This document shows positions 34,037-44,640 of a stretch of DNA of 64,000 nt, in pieces. This DNA comes from Lenzites betulinus. Lineage: Eukaryota; Basidiomycota; Agaricomycetes; Polyporales; Polyporaceae. The notes under the pieces are model-generated. The model did not search any database, had not been told where the DNA came from, and was given only the letters and a program-made list of their open reading frames with translations. The DNA is taken from contig JABYQU010000080.1 of the NCBI GenBank assembly GCA_022264855.1, forward strand, positions 1 through 64,000. Direction: 5' to 3'. Position 1 is the stretch's first letter, and each line of letters opens with the position of its first letter. Made by a program: the position numbers and the translations under genes.

Positions 34037-35708
34037 TTGCGCCCTCACCGGGCAGCCGCCCATGCCTCCCACTCGTCCTCCCCCAGACCGAGTTTGACCT
34101 CGACAGCGACTCCGCGCGCCTCAAGCGGCGCCCGTATCGCTTTGAAGTATCCCGAGACCATCTCGCCGGAGCCTTCAGGGGGATAGCACACTGCGCCTAC
34201 CCGGACAGCAGAGAGGGCAGGGCACGCGTCCGCGCTCGCTAGTTTCTGCCCTAGGCCATTAAACAAATGTGCCGGGACGTCGAAGTCGTTAGTGCCGTTG
34301 TTCGCTGAGCGGTAGGGCATGAGGATCGTGAACGTCTCGAGAGTCTGGAGCAGGGGGGGATCGACGGTGGCGTTCACGGCGGCGCGGTTGTGGGTTGCGA
34401 TGGTGCTGAAAAGCATGCTGAGAATCTTGAGAAAGAAGATGTCGTCGGAGATGCGGAGTTGTGCGCCCCAGAGGCGGATGGTGAGACGTTGCAGTTTGCG
34501 GGATGCTATCATTACAGATGATATCCCTGGACGGGGGCAATCCGGCGATAAGTGATGAGTCATGGTATGTAGGGGATGTACGTCGTATAGACAGCAGACT
34601 TGAATGGTGCCGGTGGTACTTACCTTCAACGTAACGAGGCAGGGGCGTAGTCACAGTGATGCTCAGGTCGACCAAGGACCGAAGTACGTTGTAGATCATT
34701 TCATGCCACAGATGGTCCTGACGCGCGGGAGTAGCGGGATTGTGGCCCACGCCGGGCATGAGGTGGAGGCTGAGGCTCTGGAGTGATGGTAACGTGGTGG
34801 TCACTTCCGGAATACCTTCACCTTCGGCAAAGATAAGACTCTGCCATGCGTCTAATGAGGAGTGATGGGCCCGCAATGTTCTCAGGCGGGTGAATTGCAG
34901 CGGGGGCGCCCGAAATGTGGCCAGCAGTGCGTTGGTGGAGACATCTTCCATTGCCTCACTGTAATAGAGAGTGGGGTCAAATTCGACACCCTCGATAGAG
35001 AGATGTTCGATAGAGTCGCAGTTCGCGAGGAGTAGATCATTTCTCTGCACCCGGTCCAGGAAAAAGGAACGGAGGGTGAGAGACCGGATGTGGGGTAGAC
35101 GAGGCAGCGAGAATCTGTTCCATACGAGGGGCAGAAGTGGCAGAGGAGTGCCCGTCTGGTGCTCGGCGCGCCCCTGGATTGTGAGATCACGGATTGAGTT
35201 ACATAGAGGAGAGCCTGTGTGGAACATGCGAGAAAAATCAGCCAAGTCGGGGTGGTCCGGGGGCTCGACGTAGAGGGTCACGCCGCGGCCGAGGTGGAGG
35301 AAGGCGCGGGGTGCCCACTCGGGATGAACGAGTGCGCAGGACGAGAGTGCTCGCCAGTCATCGTGGAGGAGATCGAGGATGGTGTCTACCAGCTCTGCGG
35401 GAAGAACAGCTTCGGAGGACAATGGCGACATGTTGCGCACCGTCGATCGTCTACTAAGTACTAGCTGCTAGATGACCAGCAGCAGATAGCGCGAGATGAT
35501 CTCGGGCTTGGTGGCAGGGCGAACCACGACAATAATCCTGTGAGTTCACTCTCTGCGGATCTAGGTAGAATGTTTGAAGGAGTTCCACAGTTGAGTACGA
35601 GGAGGAACTTAAGGCAGCTTGAAGCCATCACGGGTGCGCAACTATTCATGCCTATTTGTCGCTGTTTGTCTTCGTGGAATCCCCATTTTCAGACTTTCCT
35701 GAATCTTG
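34037..35708. repeat. Direct segmental duplication, F-box copy 2 (empty foldback site)
   Basis: Second copy of 27037-29586 without the foldback element. It abuts the end of the DUF6534 duplication. Confidence 0.85.
34045..35431 (-). CDS. F-box protein with leucine-rich segments, copy 2, 429 aa, 2 exons
   Basis: Exons 35431-34624 (808 nt) and 34526-34045 (482 nt), intron 97 bp. Start at ATG 35431 (MSPLSSEAVLPAELVDTIL). Domain order as in copy 1: F-box, irregular leucine-rich segments, compact tail ending DEWEAWAAAR. Exon lengths are identical to copy 1 while the intron differs by 10 bp. No stop or frameshift separates the copies, so both could be functional. Differences cluster in the third leucine-rich segment (PLPLLPLVWNRF against PPFLPPIPERF). 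Role inferred as an SCF substrate adaptor. Confidence 0.8.
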
Positions 35709-35999
35709 TGACTATGCTGCAGTAACTACTAGTATGTGCATATGTTAGTACCAGTACTGCTTGGAAGATGACTTTGGTACGTAGTATCGACAGAACATCC
35801 GCGAGTCCTCGGAAACGTTCGTTAGCACTGGCAGGCATCTCGAAGCTATACAACGGACGCTAAGTCCAGGGTGTGTACGCCGACACTTTCATTCTCCAGA
35901 GCAGAGCCGCCAAGCGCCGTATGGGTAGTAGTCGTGTCCGTTCATCATAAGTCCACCCAACCGCCATCCACACACGCGACATGCACATATCTCACCGCT
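35432..35999. other. Intergenic; upstream part of F-box copy 2
   Basis: To 35708 it is the duplicated upstream region, including the empty foldback site CAAC at 35639-35642. Nothing recognised beyond that. Confidence 0.5.
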
Positions 36000-37309
36000 T
36001 CACGTCCACGCCCCAACCCCGGTGCGCGGCCGCGGCATAAGCAGCACCTGGACATTGAGCTGGATCGCCGCCGAGTCCGCGCGCCCGTACTCCCCAAACA
36101 GCGCGCGCCACCGCTCGCGGACGACCTGCGGGTCGTGCGAGCCCCGGTTTCCGTTCTGCGCCTCCAGCCGGATCTGCACGGTGAGCGCGACGAGGCGCGG
36201 GAAGCGCGCGCGGGAGGAGAGGAGCGCGGCGAGGCGCGTGCACGCGGCGGGGGGCGGGGCGACGGCGCGCCCTTCGCGGTCTAGCATGAAGATGATGAGG
36301 TGCTCGAGCGCGGGCCAGGGGGCGGTGCGGCCGCGGGCGAGCGTGTCGCAGAGGGCCTCGAGGATGCCGGGGGAGGTGTACTCTACTTGGCGGCCGGGGA
36401 AGTACTTGAGGGTGAGCGTGCGGAGGCTGGGGCAGTGCGCGATGTTGTCGAGGGCGTATGCGTAGTCTGAGGCTGGATGCGGGTGGGGATGGTGAGCTGA
36501 GAGTGTGGGGGTCTTACGGGAAGTTGTGGATGCTCACGATATAGAGCTCGGTCGGCGGGTGAGAGCGGCTTGGTTGCGTGGTGCGTGGAGCGGTTTGTGA
36601 GCGATATGGAGACGGATTGGACGCACGCGCCCGATTTGCGTATGACGGGCACCCAGGCGAGTGCGAGGTCTGCGACGCGTCCGAAGGAGACGTCGATGTC
36701 TCGCAGGCTGCTGACGGACTGTTGGCGGGCGAGGAGTCGTTCAGCAAACTTGTTTGCTGCCCAGGTTCCGTGCTTAATGGCAATGTTCTCGAGGGATGGA
36801 AACGACGGATGTTCTGCGTCCTGTGCATGAGCGCCTGTACCCGGCGCCGTGTGGACGACGGCGGGCACGTTGCTGTGCCAGTGGATCATGTAGCATTCGA
36901 GATACTTGAGCTGTGGGAGAAGGGCGAGTACGGCGACGATGTCTTCGAAGTAGAAGATCTCAAGGAGATGCAGAGAGAGAGAGCGGAGCTCCGTAAAGTA
37001 GTGGAACGGGAGGACATCGGGCAGGGCAAGGTATATCTTTCTGGTTTCAGGCGTGGAGTACACGCGAGACATATGGAGGGATCTGACTAGACTGCCGAGT
37101 GCTGGGTCCGCGGCGAGGGTTCTCGAGAGTAGTTTCGCCTTCTGCAGGGCGTCGCGGGAGAGTTTGATATCCCGGTAGAGATTGGCTCTCGCGCCAGGCA
37201 GGAAAGCCTTGGCGGAGAGCGCGCAAGCGTATACGGTAGGGCGATCGTCCGAAAGCACATCCATGATGTTGTATAGGACATCTGGTGTAAGCACTGTACC
37301 TTCTGGCAT
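36000..37309 (-). CDS. F-box-like protein, 414 aa, 2 exons
   Basis: Exons 37309-36538 and 36472-36000 with a 65-bp intron (GTGAGC donor, CCAG acceptor), in phase. The start MPEGTVLTPDVLYNIMDVL resembles the F-box-like N-terminus of these families, with the following DDRPTVYACALSAKAF segment. Leucine-rich segments follow (FTELRSLSLHLLEIF, LLPQLKYLECYMIHW, FPSLENIAIKHGTW, CPSLRTLTLKYFPG), then a C-terminal helical part (RLAALLSSRARFPRLVALTVQ). It is a different subfamily from the two 429-residue F-box genes beside it. Probably a ubiquitin ligase adaptor; the substrate is unknown. Confidence 0.72.
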
Positions 37310-37744
37310 CTCTGCAAAGTGATGGTGAGTGGTGGTAGATGCTAAAGTGCAGCGCAGGTGACTCGGGGCGCTGGTTGAGTGTGACTTGAGTGCTTATCCG
37401 GATTAGCGCTTGCAATCATCCGGGGCTCTGTAAGCTGTGCAAAAGACCCGGAAGTCAACCATCGCGAACTAGCTTGGAAACTGTATACAAGGACTCCGGA
37501 ACTAGATCATGAGGGGAACAAGGCTGAGAGCAAGATGCAAACAAGGGGCGTGCACGGGGGCGAGGCCGGGATCTTCAGGGCATACGGGGGCCGGAAGATG
37601 CCGGCTGGCGGGTAACCCTAACCCCATATGGCACACCGCCTTGAGACCCAGCTGTGCTCGCGCTCACTTCTTGCTCTCTCCCTCCTCCCTCCTGCCCTCC
37701 CCTCCCGCCGCTCCGTCCAGTCTCTGTCTTGTTTAGCGGGTCGC
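37310..37744. other. Intergenic region upstream of G-alpha
   Basis: 37520-37577 is repeated at 29603-29660. A short GGTAACCCTAACCCC stretch at 37610-37624 resembles a telomere repeat but has only two units. Confidence 0.45.
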
Positions 37745-40700
37745 ATGGCATCGCGCACGTTTTGGAACAACACTGACCCCGATGACCCTCTCAACAAGGC
37801 CCTCCAGCCGCCCTTCGACGAGACCCCGGAGGAGCGCGCCATCCGCCTCCGCCAGCAAGAAGAGGCCGCACGCGTTTCGAAAGAGATCGACGACGAGATC
37901 GCGCTCGCCCGCAAGGCCTTCGAGCGCCGCAAGCGCGCCATAAAGATTCTCCTCCTCGGTGCGCACTCGTCCTCTCTGCCTCTTCACACGCACACTCACT
38001 CCGCGCAGGCCAAGCAGAGTCCGGCAAGAGTACCACCCTCAAGAGTCTGTCCCCAGCTCGTCCCCCCTCTTCGCACGTCTTTCTGACCGTACTACCCAGA
38101 CTTCCAGCTTCAGTTCTCGCCTCAGCACTTTGCAAAGGAGCGCGCCGCGTGGAAGACTATCATTCAGCTCAATCTCATACGGTGAGTCAGCGCTGATCAA
38201 TCTGCGTCCGCGCGGGTCGTCATCTTAGTGGCGGGGGCGCGTGGGTCACGTCTGGACTCCTTCGCCAGGTCAACTTCACTACCGGTCTGACCACTCTGAG
38301 CCTGGGTTGGAACCAAAGCAACAGGTACCGAAGGGCCTGTGCGTGATGCACCGACCCAGGGTGCCGCCCCGCGCAGCTCGCGAAGTGTTGACCCTGACAT
38401 CGCCGCCTTCCCCGCTTTATCATGTTCTCATGCGCTGGTCGGCCCGTCGTGCTGCTGGTGCACGCTCCCGTGCCTGGCCCGCCCGCGCGAGGCCAAGGAA
38501 CCTCTGCACGCGAACTGCTCGCATGCAAGCTATCTTCCACGAAACCTGCTCCCCGCAAATCAGGTACTCCGTATACTTACCTACCCATTCCGCCCAGATG
38601 CATCAAACGCCTGCTTGAAATATTACAAGAAGAATGGGAATCCTCTCTACAGACAACAACCGCATCATCCATCGCAAAGGGCAAGGGCGTCGCGGGGCGC
38701 ACCCCGACCTCGCCCGGTGTACGCTTCTCAACGTCACCGCTCAACGACCATCACCGCCGGATCCGCACGCGCCTCTCTGCGCTCCTCCCGATCGAGGACG
38801 AGCTGACACGGAAGCTGCTGCCGGACGCGGCCGCATCACCGCACCGCGACGTGTGTGTGCGCGCAGGAAGCGGGTGGAAGGGCGTGCTCGCGGCGCTCAG
38901 CTCGAACACGAGCACGCTCGACGGCCCGCGGATGCCGCAACCGCCCCCGCTCGTGTCCGCGATGAAGGGCGGGTCACGGCCGGGCACGGGAAACGGGCAG
39001 GCGAAGGACAAGGACAACCCGAGCGCGGTGCTCGCCGCGTGCAAGGACGACATCGTCGCGATCTGGGAGGACAAGGTCGTGCAAGCGGTGCTGAAACGGC
39101 ACAATGTGCGCTTGCAGGACATGCCCGGTTTGTGCGTCGGTCTCGTATGCGCTCGGTCGTGGTGGTCGTGCTGACGTGTGGCATGCAGCTTCCTCAACGA
39201 CGCGGGGCGCATCGCGGCCATCACTTACGAGCCCACAGACGGTAAGCGGGAACAGGGTGAACGCAGTGCCGACGGGGCTGATAGATCCGCAGATGACATT
39301 GTGCGCGCCCGCGTACGAACGCTCGGTGTTGAAGAACATCACTTCACCATGGAGAGTGGTACGTGCGCAGCGCAGCGTCTGCTTCTGCGTCCGCTGACCC
39401 TCCCATGCAGGCGCGCTACCAGGGACGGAGTGGTACATCTACGATGTGGGCGGGTCGCGCAGTGTGGTGGGTCTCCCTTCTTCGCTGCTCGTTTGACAGA
39501 TCATCTTTGCGGTGGCTGACGGCGTGGCGGGGACCAGCGGCAACACTGGGTGCCCTACTTTGATGACGTGCAGGCGATCATCTTCCTCGCGCCGCTCGCA
39601 TTCAACCTCACGCTCGAGGAAGACCCGAAGGTGAACCGGCTGGTGCGTCTCCCACCCCTGTGCATCGCGCGCGCGGCCAGAGCTGACAGATCGCGGTGTG
39701 TGCGCGCAGGAGGACTCCATCACGCTGTGGCGCGAGGTGTGCCAGAGCACGCTCCTGGCGAAAACGACGCTCGTCCTGTTTCTGAACAAGGTGAGTCACC
39801 GGACGCTGCGGCGACGGGCGTGTGGTACGCCGTGGAAGCGGTTGCATCATGTCGTGCACGATCGGGGCGCAATGACGTCCCTTCTCGCACGGGCGCGCGC
39901 GCGAGAAGGGCGATCGAGCGACGTCGGTCCGCGCTTGCGGTCGGGGCCTCCCCGATGCAATTATCCATACGGCCCGGGGCGGCGGATTCGTTCATTGCGC
40001 GCGGATGATGCGTTGCTCTGTTCTATCTTGCTGATATCACCCTGCCATCCTACTTAGATGGATATCCTGCAAGCGACGCTGGCGGCGGGCATCCGGGTGG
40101 TCAAGTATGTCCCAAGCTACGGCGACCAGCCAAACGACGTCCAGAACGTCACGAAATGTGCGTGTCTCACATCCTATCACTGCCTCCCCGCCGCTCTAAC
40201 CCATCGCGGCGCAATGCAGATTTCCGGGATAAGTTTCGCGGGTACCACGTACGTCACGCACATTTGCTTTTGCCGCGATCACGGGCGCTTATGCTAACCT
40301 GCGGACGCTGGGTGCGCGCGCGCAGAAACGCCATTCGCCGAAGCCACGTCCGTTTTACTGGCACGAAACGTCCGTTATTGTGCGTGGACCATCTTCGCCG
40401 TGTCGGCGCTGCTGCTGTGATACGCCAGATTGACTGATGCTTCCGTCGTGCCACAGGATACGCGCTCGACCGCGGCCATCCTCGTCGGAGGTGAGTGCGG
40501 GCCGTTTGGTCATCCTGTTTTCTCATTCTCTGGCCCTGGCCTATCTGTTGTGCCCTTCTACTTCCGCGCGCGATACGCCCTTTGTTTCTCTGCTTGTTGC
40601 GCGTCTCCGTGCTGACCGATTGCCCGATATTTGCCTTCCGTCGTCCACCTTCCCGCGCTCAACCGCACGCGCGCTATCCCTCGGCCTGGCTTTTACACTG

Positions 40701-40822
40701 CAACCTCGCGCCAATCGAACGCTCGCATCTCCCCGGCTCGCGCTCTGGTCCTTGCGTACGGCCTGTGTCCAGTCCGCGAGGGCATCCTCCGCGCGCATCT
40801 GCAAAGCGTCAACGTGATCTGA
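37745..40822 (+). CDS. Atypical heterotrimeric G-protein alpha subunit, 497 aa, 14 exons
   Basis: Exons: 37745-37958, 38009-38044, 38100-38181, 38598-39131, 39189-39241, 39293-39358, 39411-39466, 39538-39642, 39710-39790, 40058-40157, 40220-40248, 40326-40379, 40457-40490 and 40773-40822. All junctions are in phase. GTP-binding boxes in order: P-loop LLLGQAESGKST, switch I DDIVRARVRTLGV with the Arg finger, switch II DVGGSRSVRQHW, NKMD (FLNKMDIL), and a TSVIDT block at the TCAT position. A long insertion separates the P-loop from switch I, as in the atypical alpha subunits expanded in Agaricomycetes. There is no N-terminal myristoylation Gly (MASRTFW). Ser replaces the catalytic Gln of DVGGQR. 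Introns 3 (416 bp), 9 (267 bp) and 13 (282 bp) are unusually long. Likely membrane-associated signalling; partner receptor unknown. Confidence 0.88.
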
Positions 40823-42218
40823 TATCTCGGGGTTTCGCGCGCGTCCCCGTCTCGCCCCCGGATGAGCGAGGTGTGCGGTCGCGCGGGATGGATGGATGGA
40901 TGGACGGAGGACTGGCCACATACAACATACATACCCTACCCGGATTCCCGCTTCGGACCATCGATGCTCTCCACACTCAGCTCAAGCCTCAGCCGCTGTG
41001 CCCCGTCTTGCATACCACGCCCGCGCCCCGCCCCTGCCCCACGCTTGTATCCTTCTTGCCGCCCGCCCGCTCCGTCCATGCCCATGCTGTGAACATACCC
41101 GCGCGTCCTGCGCCTGCTCCCTGCTCCCACCATCATTACCCCGCCCCCCTACCCCTTTGCTGGAGTCCGGATCCGCTGTCGCTGTGAGTGCTAGAAGAAA
41201 GGATGTTGGGATGCTTATTATACTGCCGTGTATCTGATGCCACCACTATATGTATACGTATATTACCGCACGTCGTTTTGGAGTAATGTGATTGTAGAGC
41301 GGGTTGAGAGGACGGTTGTGGTGCGGCCTGGATAGCGTGGCGCGGTGAGATCTGGGACATTTTGACATGGCGACTGTGCGGCTGTGCCGGGGTATGAGGA
41401 GGGCCAGGGGGGATTAATATTGGATTCCTCCGAGAATGTGGAATGGGTGTTTTCTGCACTCAGACACGCCTCGGCTGGTATTCGCGGCGTTCATTCGTGT
41501 GTGGGTTTGGGAGGTGGCGCGCCGCACACCGATTTCGGCGCCGCTCGAGGAGATCTTGCCTGCGCGGAGTCCTCGGAGTGCCGCGCGAGTGGTCGTGACA
41601 ATCGTTGGTTGTGGAAGAGGCCACATGGGCGGGGAAGCAGCGTGGATGTCATGAACCCTGTTGTTCTCGTATTGTCCCTGTTTTGTGCCGCAGTACAGTT
41701 CTGTGCACGCCCTCGTGAGCTCCTAGCCCCGCAGAATGTGTGCATATTGGGTTATGCTGTTTTTCTTGTATTCGTGCACGTCGCCGGGCCGTTTGGTGTC
41801 CGTATGCATCCTCGATTTCACTGTGAACCGTCAGCCGAGGCGATCTGGACGCGTCAGATGAACCGCCTTCGGTTTGCCAAGTTCACGTCTCGGGTGCTGG
41901 CCCCGTCATCCCGACGTCGAGCCTCAGCAATATCTGGCACTCACCAATTGCTAGACGATATACTGTGCGAACAGAATGAGTCAGGCGAAGTGACCAGGCG
42001 GCACCGGTGCACGCGCTTCTCCAAAACCAGCGGCGTTACGATCAGGCTGGTTTGTTTCGCCATGCGTGAGATATCTGGATGCCGTACATAAAGCCTGAGC
42101 CTGGTATTTCAGGAGGACTGATAGTCAGCATCGATCGCGCCTACGCCCCAGTCCCGCGCAGATACCCCGCCAGCATCGGCAAGCAGCACGCACATTCGCA
42201 GTATCGCCGCCTTTCAAC
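40823..42218. other. Intergenic region, no gene recognised
   Basis: About 1.4 kb with a short GGAT tetranucleotide run near 40886. The frames present have no family motif. Confidence 0.5.
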
Positions 42219-42788
42219 ATGTCGCATTACTCAGCACACAACGCGATCACGCTCGATCCCCTTCCCCGATATCCCGAGATCATCCTCGCGCTCAACGTCC
42301 TCGATCCCAGACCTCCCCTGTTCCACTGGGTGCTGTACGTGTCCGTGCCCGGCGCTACGCGGGACAGGCTGAGCGCGGGGACGAGGATGCACCTGGTGTG
42401 CGGACTGGCACCCGACGGCAAGACGAAGGTGTGGTCGTTCACGCACTCGACGTATGTGCTCGGCACCTCGATGACCGTGGCGGCGGCGGCGGTCATAGGG
42501 CGCCTGCCCCCCGGCAGGACGGTGCGGGATCTGGTCGGCCTCCTGCAGGAGATCCCCATGGCCGTTCCGGAAGTCGAGGCGCAGCGGGAGCAGCGGTTTA
42601 CCTGCAGGGTGTGGATACGTGAGGCTGTGCGGCGCATGCACACTCGTAAATACATCTGCTGCCCGGATGTTTACGCGCTTGAGGCGGAGATGCTGCAGTA
42701 CGCCGAAGAGTTCTTGAAGGCTGTTCGCGAGAGGACGCCCTGGCTCGCTAGACTTGTTACTGCCGTGAACTCGAGCGCCGTGCAGTGA
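42219..42788 (+). CDS. Conserved Agaricomycete protein of unknown function, 189 aa (paralogue of 10499-11086)
   Basis: Single exon, ATG 42219. It shares with the minus-strand gene at 10499-11086 the boxes LPRYPEIILAL, FHWVLYV, a repeat-like middle (VLGTSMTVAAAAVIGRLPPG), and FTCRVWIREAVRRMH followed by CPDVYALEAEMLQYAEEF. The C-terminus ends with VTAVNSSAVQ in both variants. By eye the two are around 45% identical, so the split is old. No enzyme or membrane signature. It has less similarity in the first 20 residues, which look disordered. Confidence 0.75.
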   Translation: MSHYSAHNAITLDPLPRYPEIILALNVLDPRPPLFHWVLYVSVPGATRDRLSAGTRMHLVCGLAPDGKTKVWSFTHSTYVLGTSMTVAAAAVIGRLPPGRTVRDLVGLLQEIPMAVPEVEAQREQRFTCRVWIREAVRRMHTRKYICCPDVYALEAEMLQYAEEFLKAVRERTPWLARLVTAVNSSAVQ

Positions 42789-42843
42789 TTGGCGAAGGAG
42801 TGTGGATTGCAGCGTATCTGGGAGAAGGAGACTGGAATGATCA

Positions 42844-42935
42844 GTGGACGGTGAAAGGTGCCGGTGGTCGACAGACGGTAGACGGTAGACGGCGAATGGT
42901 GGACGGCGAATGGTAAATGGTGGACGGTGAGGGGG
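42844..42935. repeat. Short GACGGT/GAATGGT minisatellite
   Basis: Imperfect tandem units of about 7-15 bp (ACGGTAGACGGTAGACGG and relatives) between the 189-aa gene and the HNH gene; no coding value. Confidence 0.6.
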
Positions 42936-43039
42936 TGGGAAAGAATGGTGGATCATACCTTGCGTAACTGTATGTGTTTGGAACTATCTGGTGATGCAGT
43001 AGTCCATGCATATGCGAGTCATCCGAACACGTTGTATGC

Positions 43040-44332
43040 CTATACAGGCCCGGGCACGACAGTTGCCAGGCGCCCCAGGGAGAAAATGAGGAGCTCCGCA
43101 GAACTGCCATCTTCTGCAAGTACTCTGGTGTCCTCCAAGTCACAGACGACCTTGTTAGCATACTCCGCAGCTCCTGACATGTGCGCGATGCGACAACATG
43201 CCGCATGAATTGTCAGATATTCAGGGTTTGGAAGCGGCAGATTTTCGTGGGAGGTAAACTGTACTTCGTGGGGGATGGCTAGTTGTGCGTGCGTGTAAGA
43301 CAGCCCGACTTCGACTCGGTAGCGGTTTGCCTGGGTAAGAGATGTCAGTCAAAGCTGCACGACATTGACGGAGCTATCTCACATGGCCGCAGATTGGCTC
43401 AAACCAGAGGTCCATGGCGTCGAAAAGTGTATACAACGACTGTGTAAGCGTCAGGATATTATCGAGACGATGGATGTTCACGCCAGATAGTCTCTCTAGA
43501 AGGCTGTGGCAACCAAACCGGTCCAACATCGTCCATGCCGTTGCGATAGAGTGTTCCTACGTGAGTAGATCAGTATCAGCATGCATACAGATACACTGCA
43601 GTGACTGCATAGATAGCTCACCTCGCTGGCACCATCCTGGACGTTGTAGCGACCGAGGGCCTCCGGAAAGATATGGCAGCACTCTAAACCCTGCAACGGC
43701 CCTTCTGATTCGGACCACAGTTGAGGATGGCGGACGCTCACAGCGCGGGTTACCATACAACGGAACCCATCCCGGAGAAGAGCCTCTCAAAAAGTCAGTT
43801 ATTGATCGAATACGATGCAACTGGTCTAGGACATGTACCTGCTTCCTAGCCGTAGAATAATCTCTCGGAGTGTGCTCAAGGAGAGCTTTGTACCGCTCCA
43901 GAACTTGATCGAAGGAAGGTCTTGATGGATGGTCGGACGGCGAGGTATACGGACCTTTGCGGCTTTTGACTGCAGCATTTGACGGTTACTTTCCGCCGGA
44001 TCGATGACCGAAGGCGATTGCTTACATAGGCTCAACAAGCAACGGACGTATAAATGTCCGAGGTCGTAGAGGCTCTGTAGTGCGTCCGCTTTGCTGTGAC
44101 ATGCCGCAAGTTCGGATAGCACGGTGCTACGCGCGGTGGCGAAGACGCCGTCGAGGAGCAGATAGCCTAGCGTCCTGGCACTGAGCAATTGCAAGTTGGC
44201 TTCATGACGCGCTTGTTCGGCATTTGCTTCCGCTTCGAGCACCCAGCGGTACATACTATGGGAGTCGGCACAGTCTCTGGGGAGTTTCACGTCTGCCAGA
44301 GCACGTTCCAGAGAGGGGAGGGGTTGTCCCAT
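43040..44332 (-). CDS. HNH-nuclease-domain protein, 354 aa, 5 exons
   Basis: Exons on the minus strand: 44332-44026, 43969-43839, 43783-43622, 43556-43383 and 43330-43040, all GT-AG and in phase. The N-terminal half is helical (SMYRWVLEAEANAEQARHE). It passes through the linker SHPSRPSF-like sequence (SDHPSRPSFDQVLERYKALL) into the HNH core: ALLRDGFRCMVT, then ECCHIFPEAL with the first catalytic His, then LDNILTLTQSLYTLFD, where the expected final His of the core is Tyr. A C-terminal beta-rich part follows. Such proteins are widespread in Agaricomycetes and their role is unknown. The first exon also reads through its intron in frame for 60 codons, so a naive ORF prediction would be wrong here. 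Confidence 0.82.
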
Positions 44333-44640
44333 GAGCGGCGATTATAACACAGCTTCCAACGGAGAAGGTCACGGCACGCGGAAACTTTCCAGCGCGAGGC
44401 GTAGAGATCGTGTTCGTTGTTGGATAGACCACTTCGAGGCAGAGGGAGGGTTGAAACTGGGGTTAGCACGAAAGGTAGGACGAGGTAGTATGGAGAGACT
44501 CGGAGGAGAGCACAGTTGAAACCAAGCTTGAAGAGCGGAGGACGCCATTCACGTGACCGCGTTTGGCGGCCTGAGGTAAGAAGTTCGACTCCGACGGCCC
44601 GTTGGGGACACCCCCTGGCACGCTTGCACCCCTCTACACG

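Noticed and set aside
37610..37624. Interstitial telomere-like GGTAACCCTAACCCC
   Set aside because: Only two partial units; too short to be meaningful.
38241..38618. Open frames in the third G-alpha intron as an extra exon
   Set aside because: Only splicing directly from 38181 to 38598 keeps the frame and gives a family-like join (LIRCIKRLLEILQEEW).
43826..44332. 168-codon uninterrupted frame as the whole gene
   Set aside because: It reads through a GTAAGC...CTGCAG intron; splicing gives a consistent HNH-domain protein while the read-through frame loses similarity.
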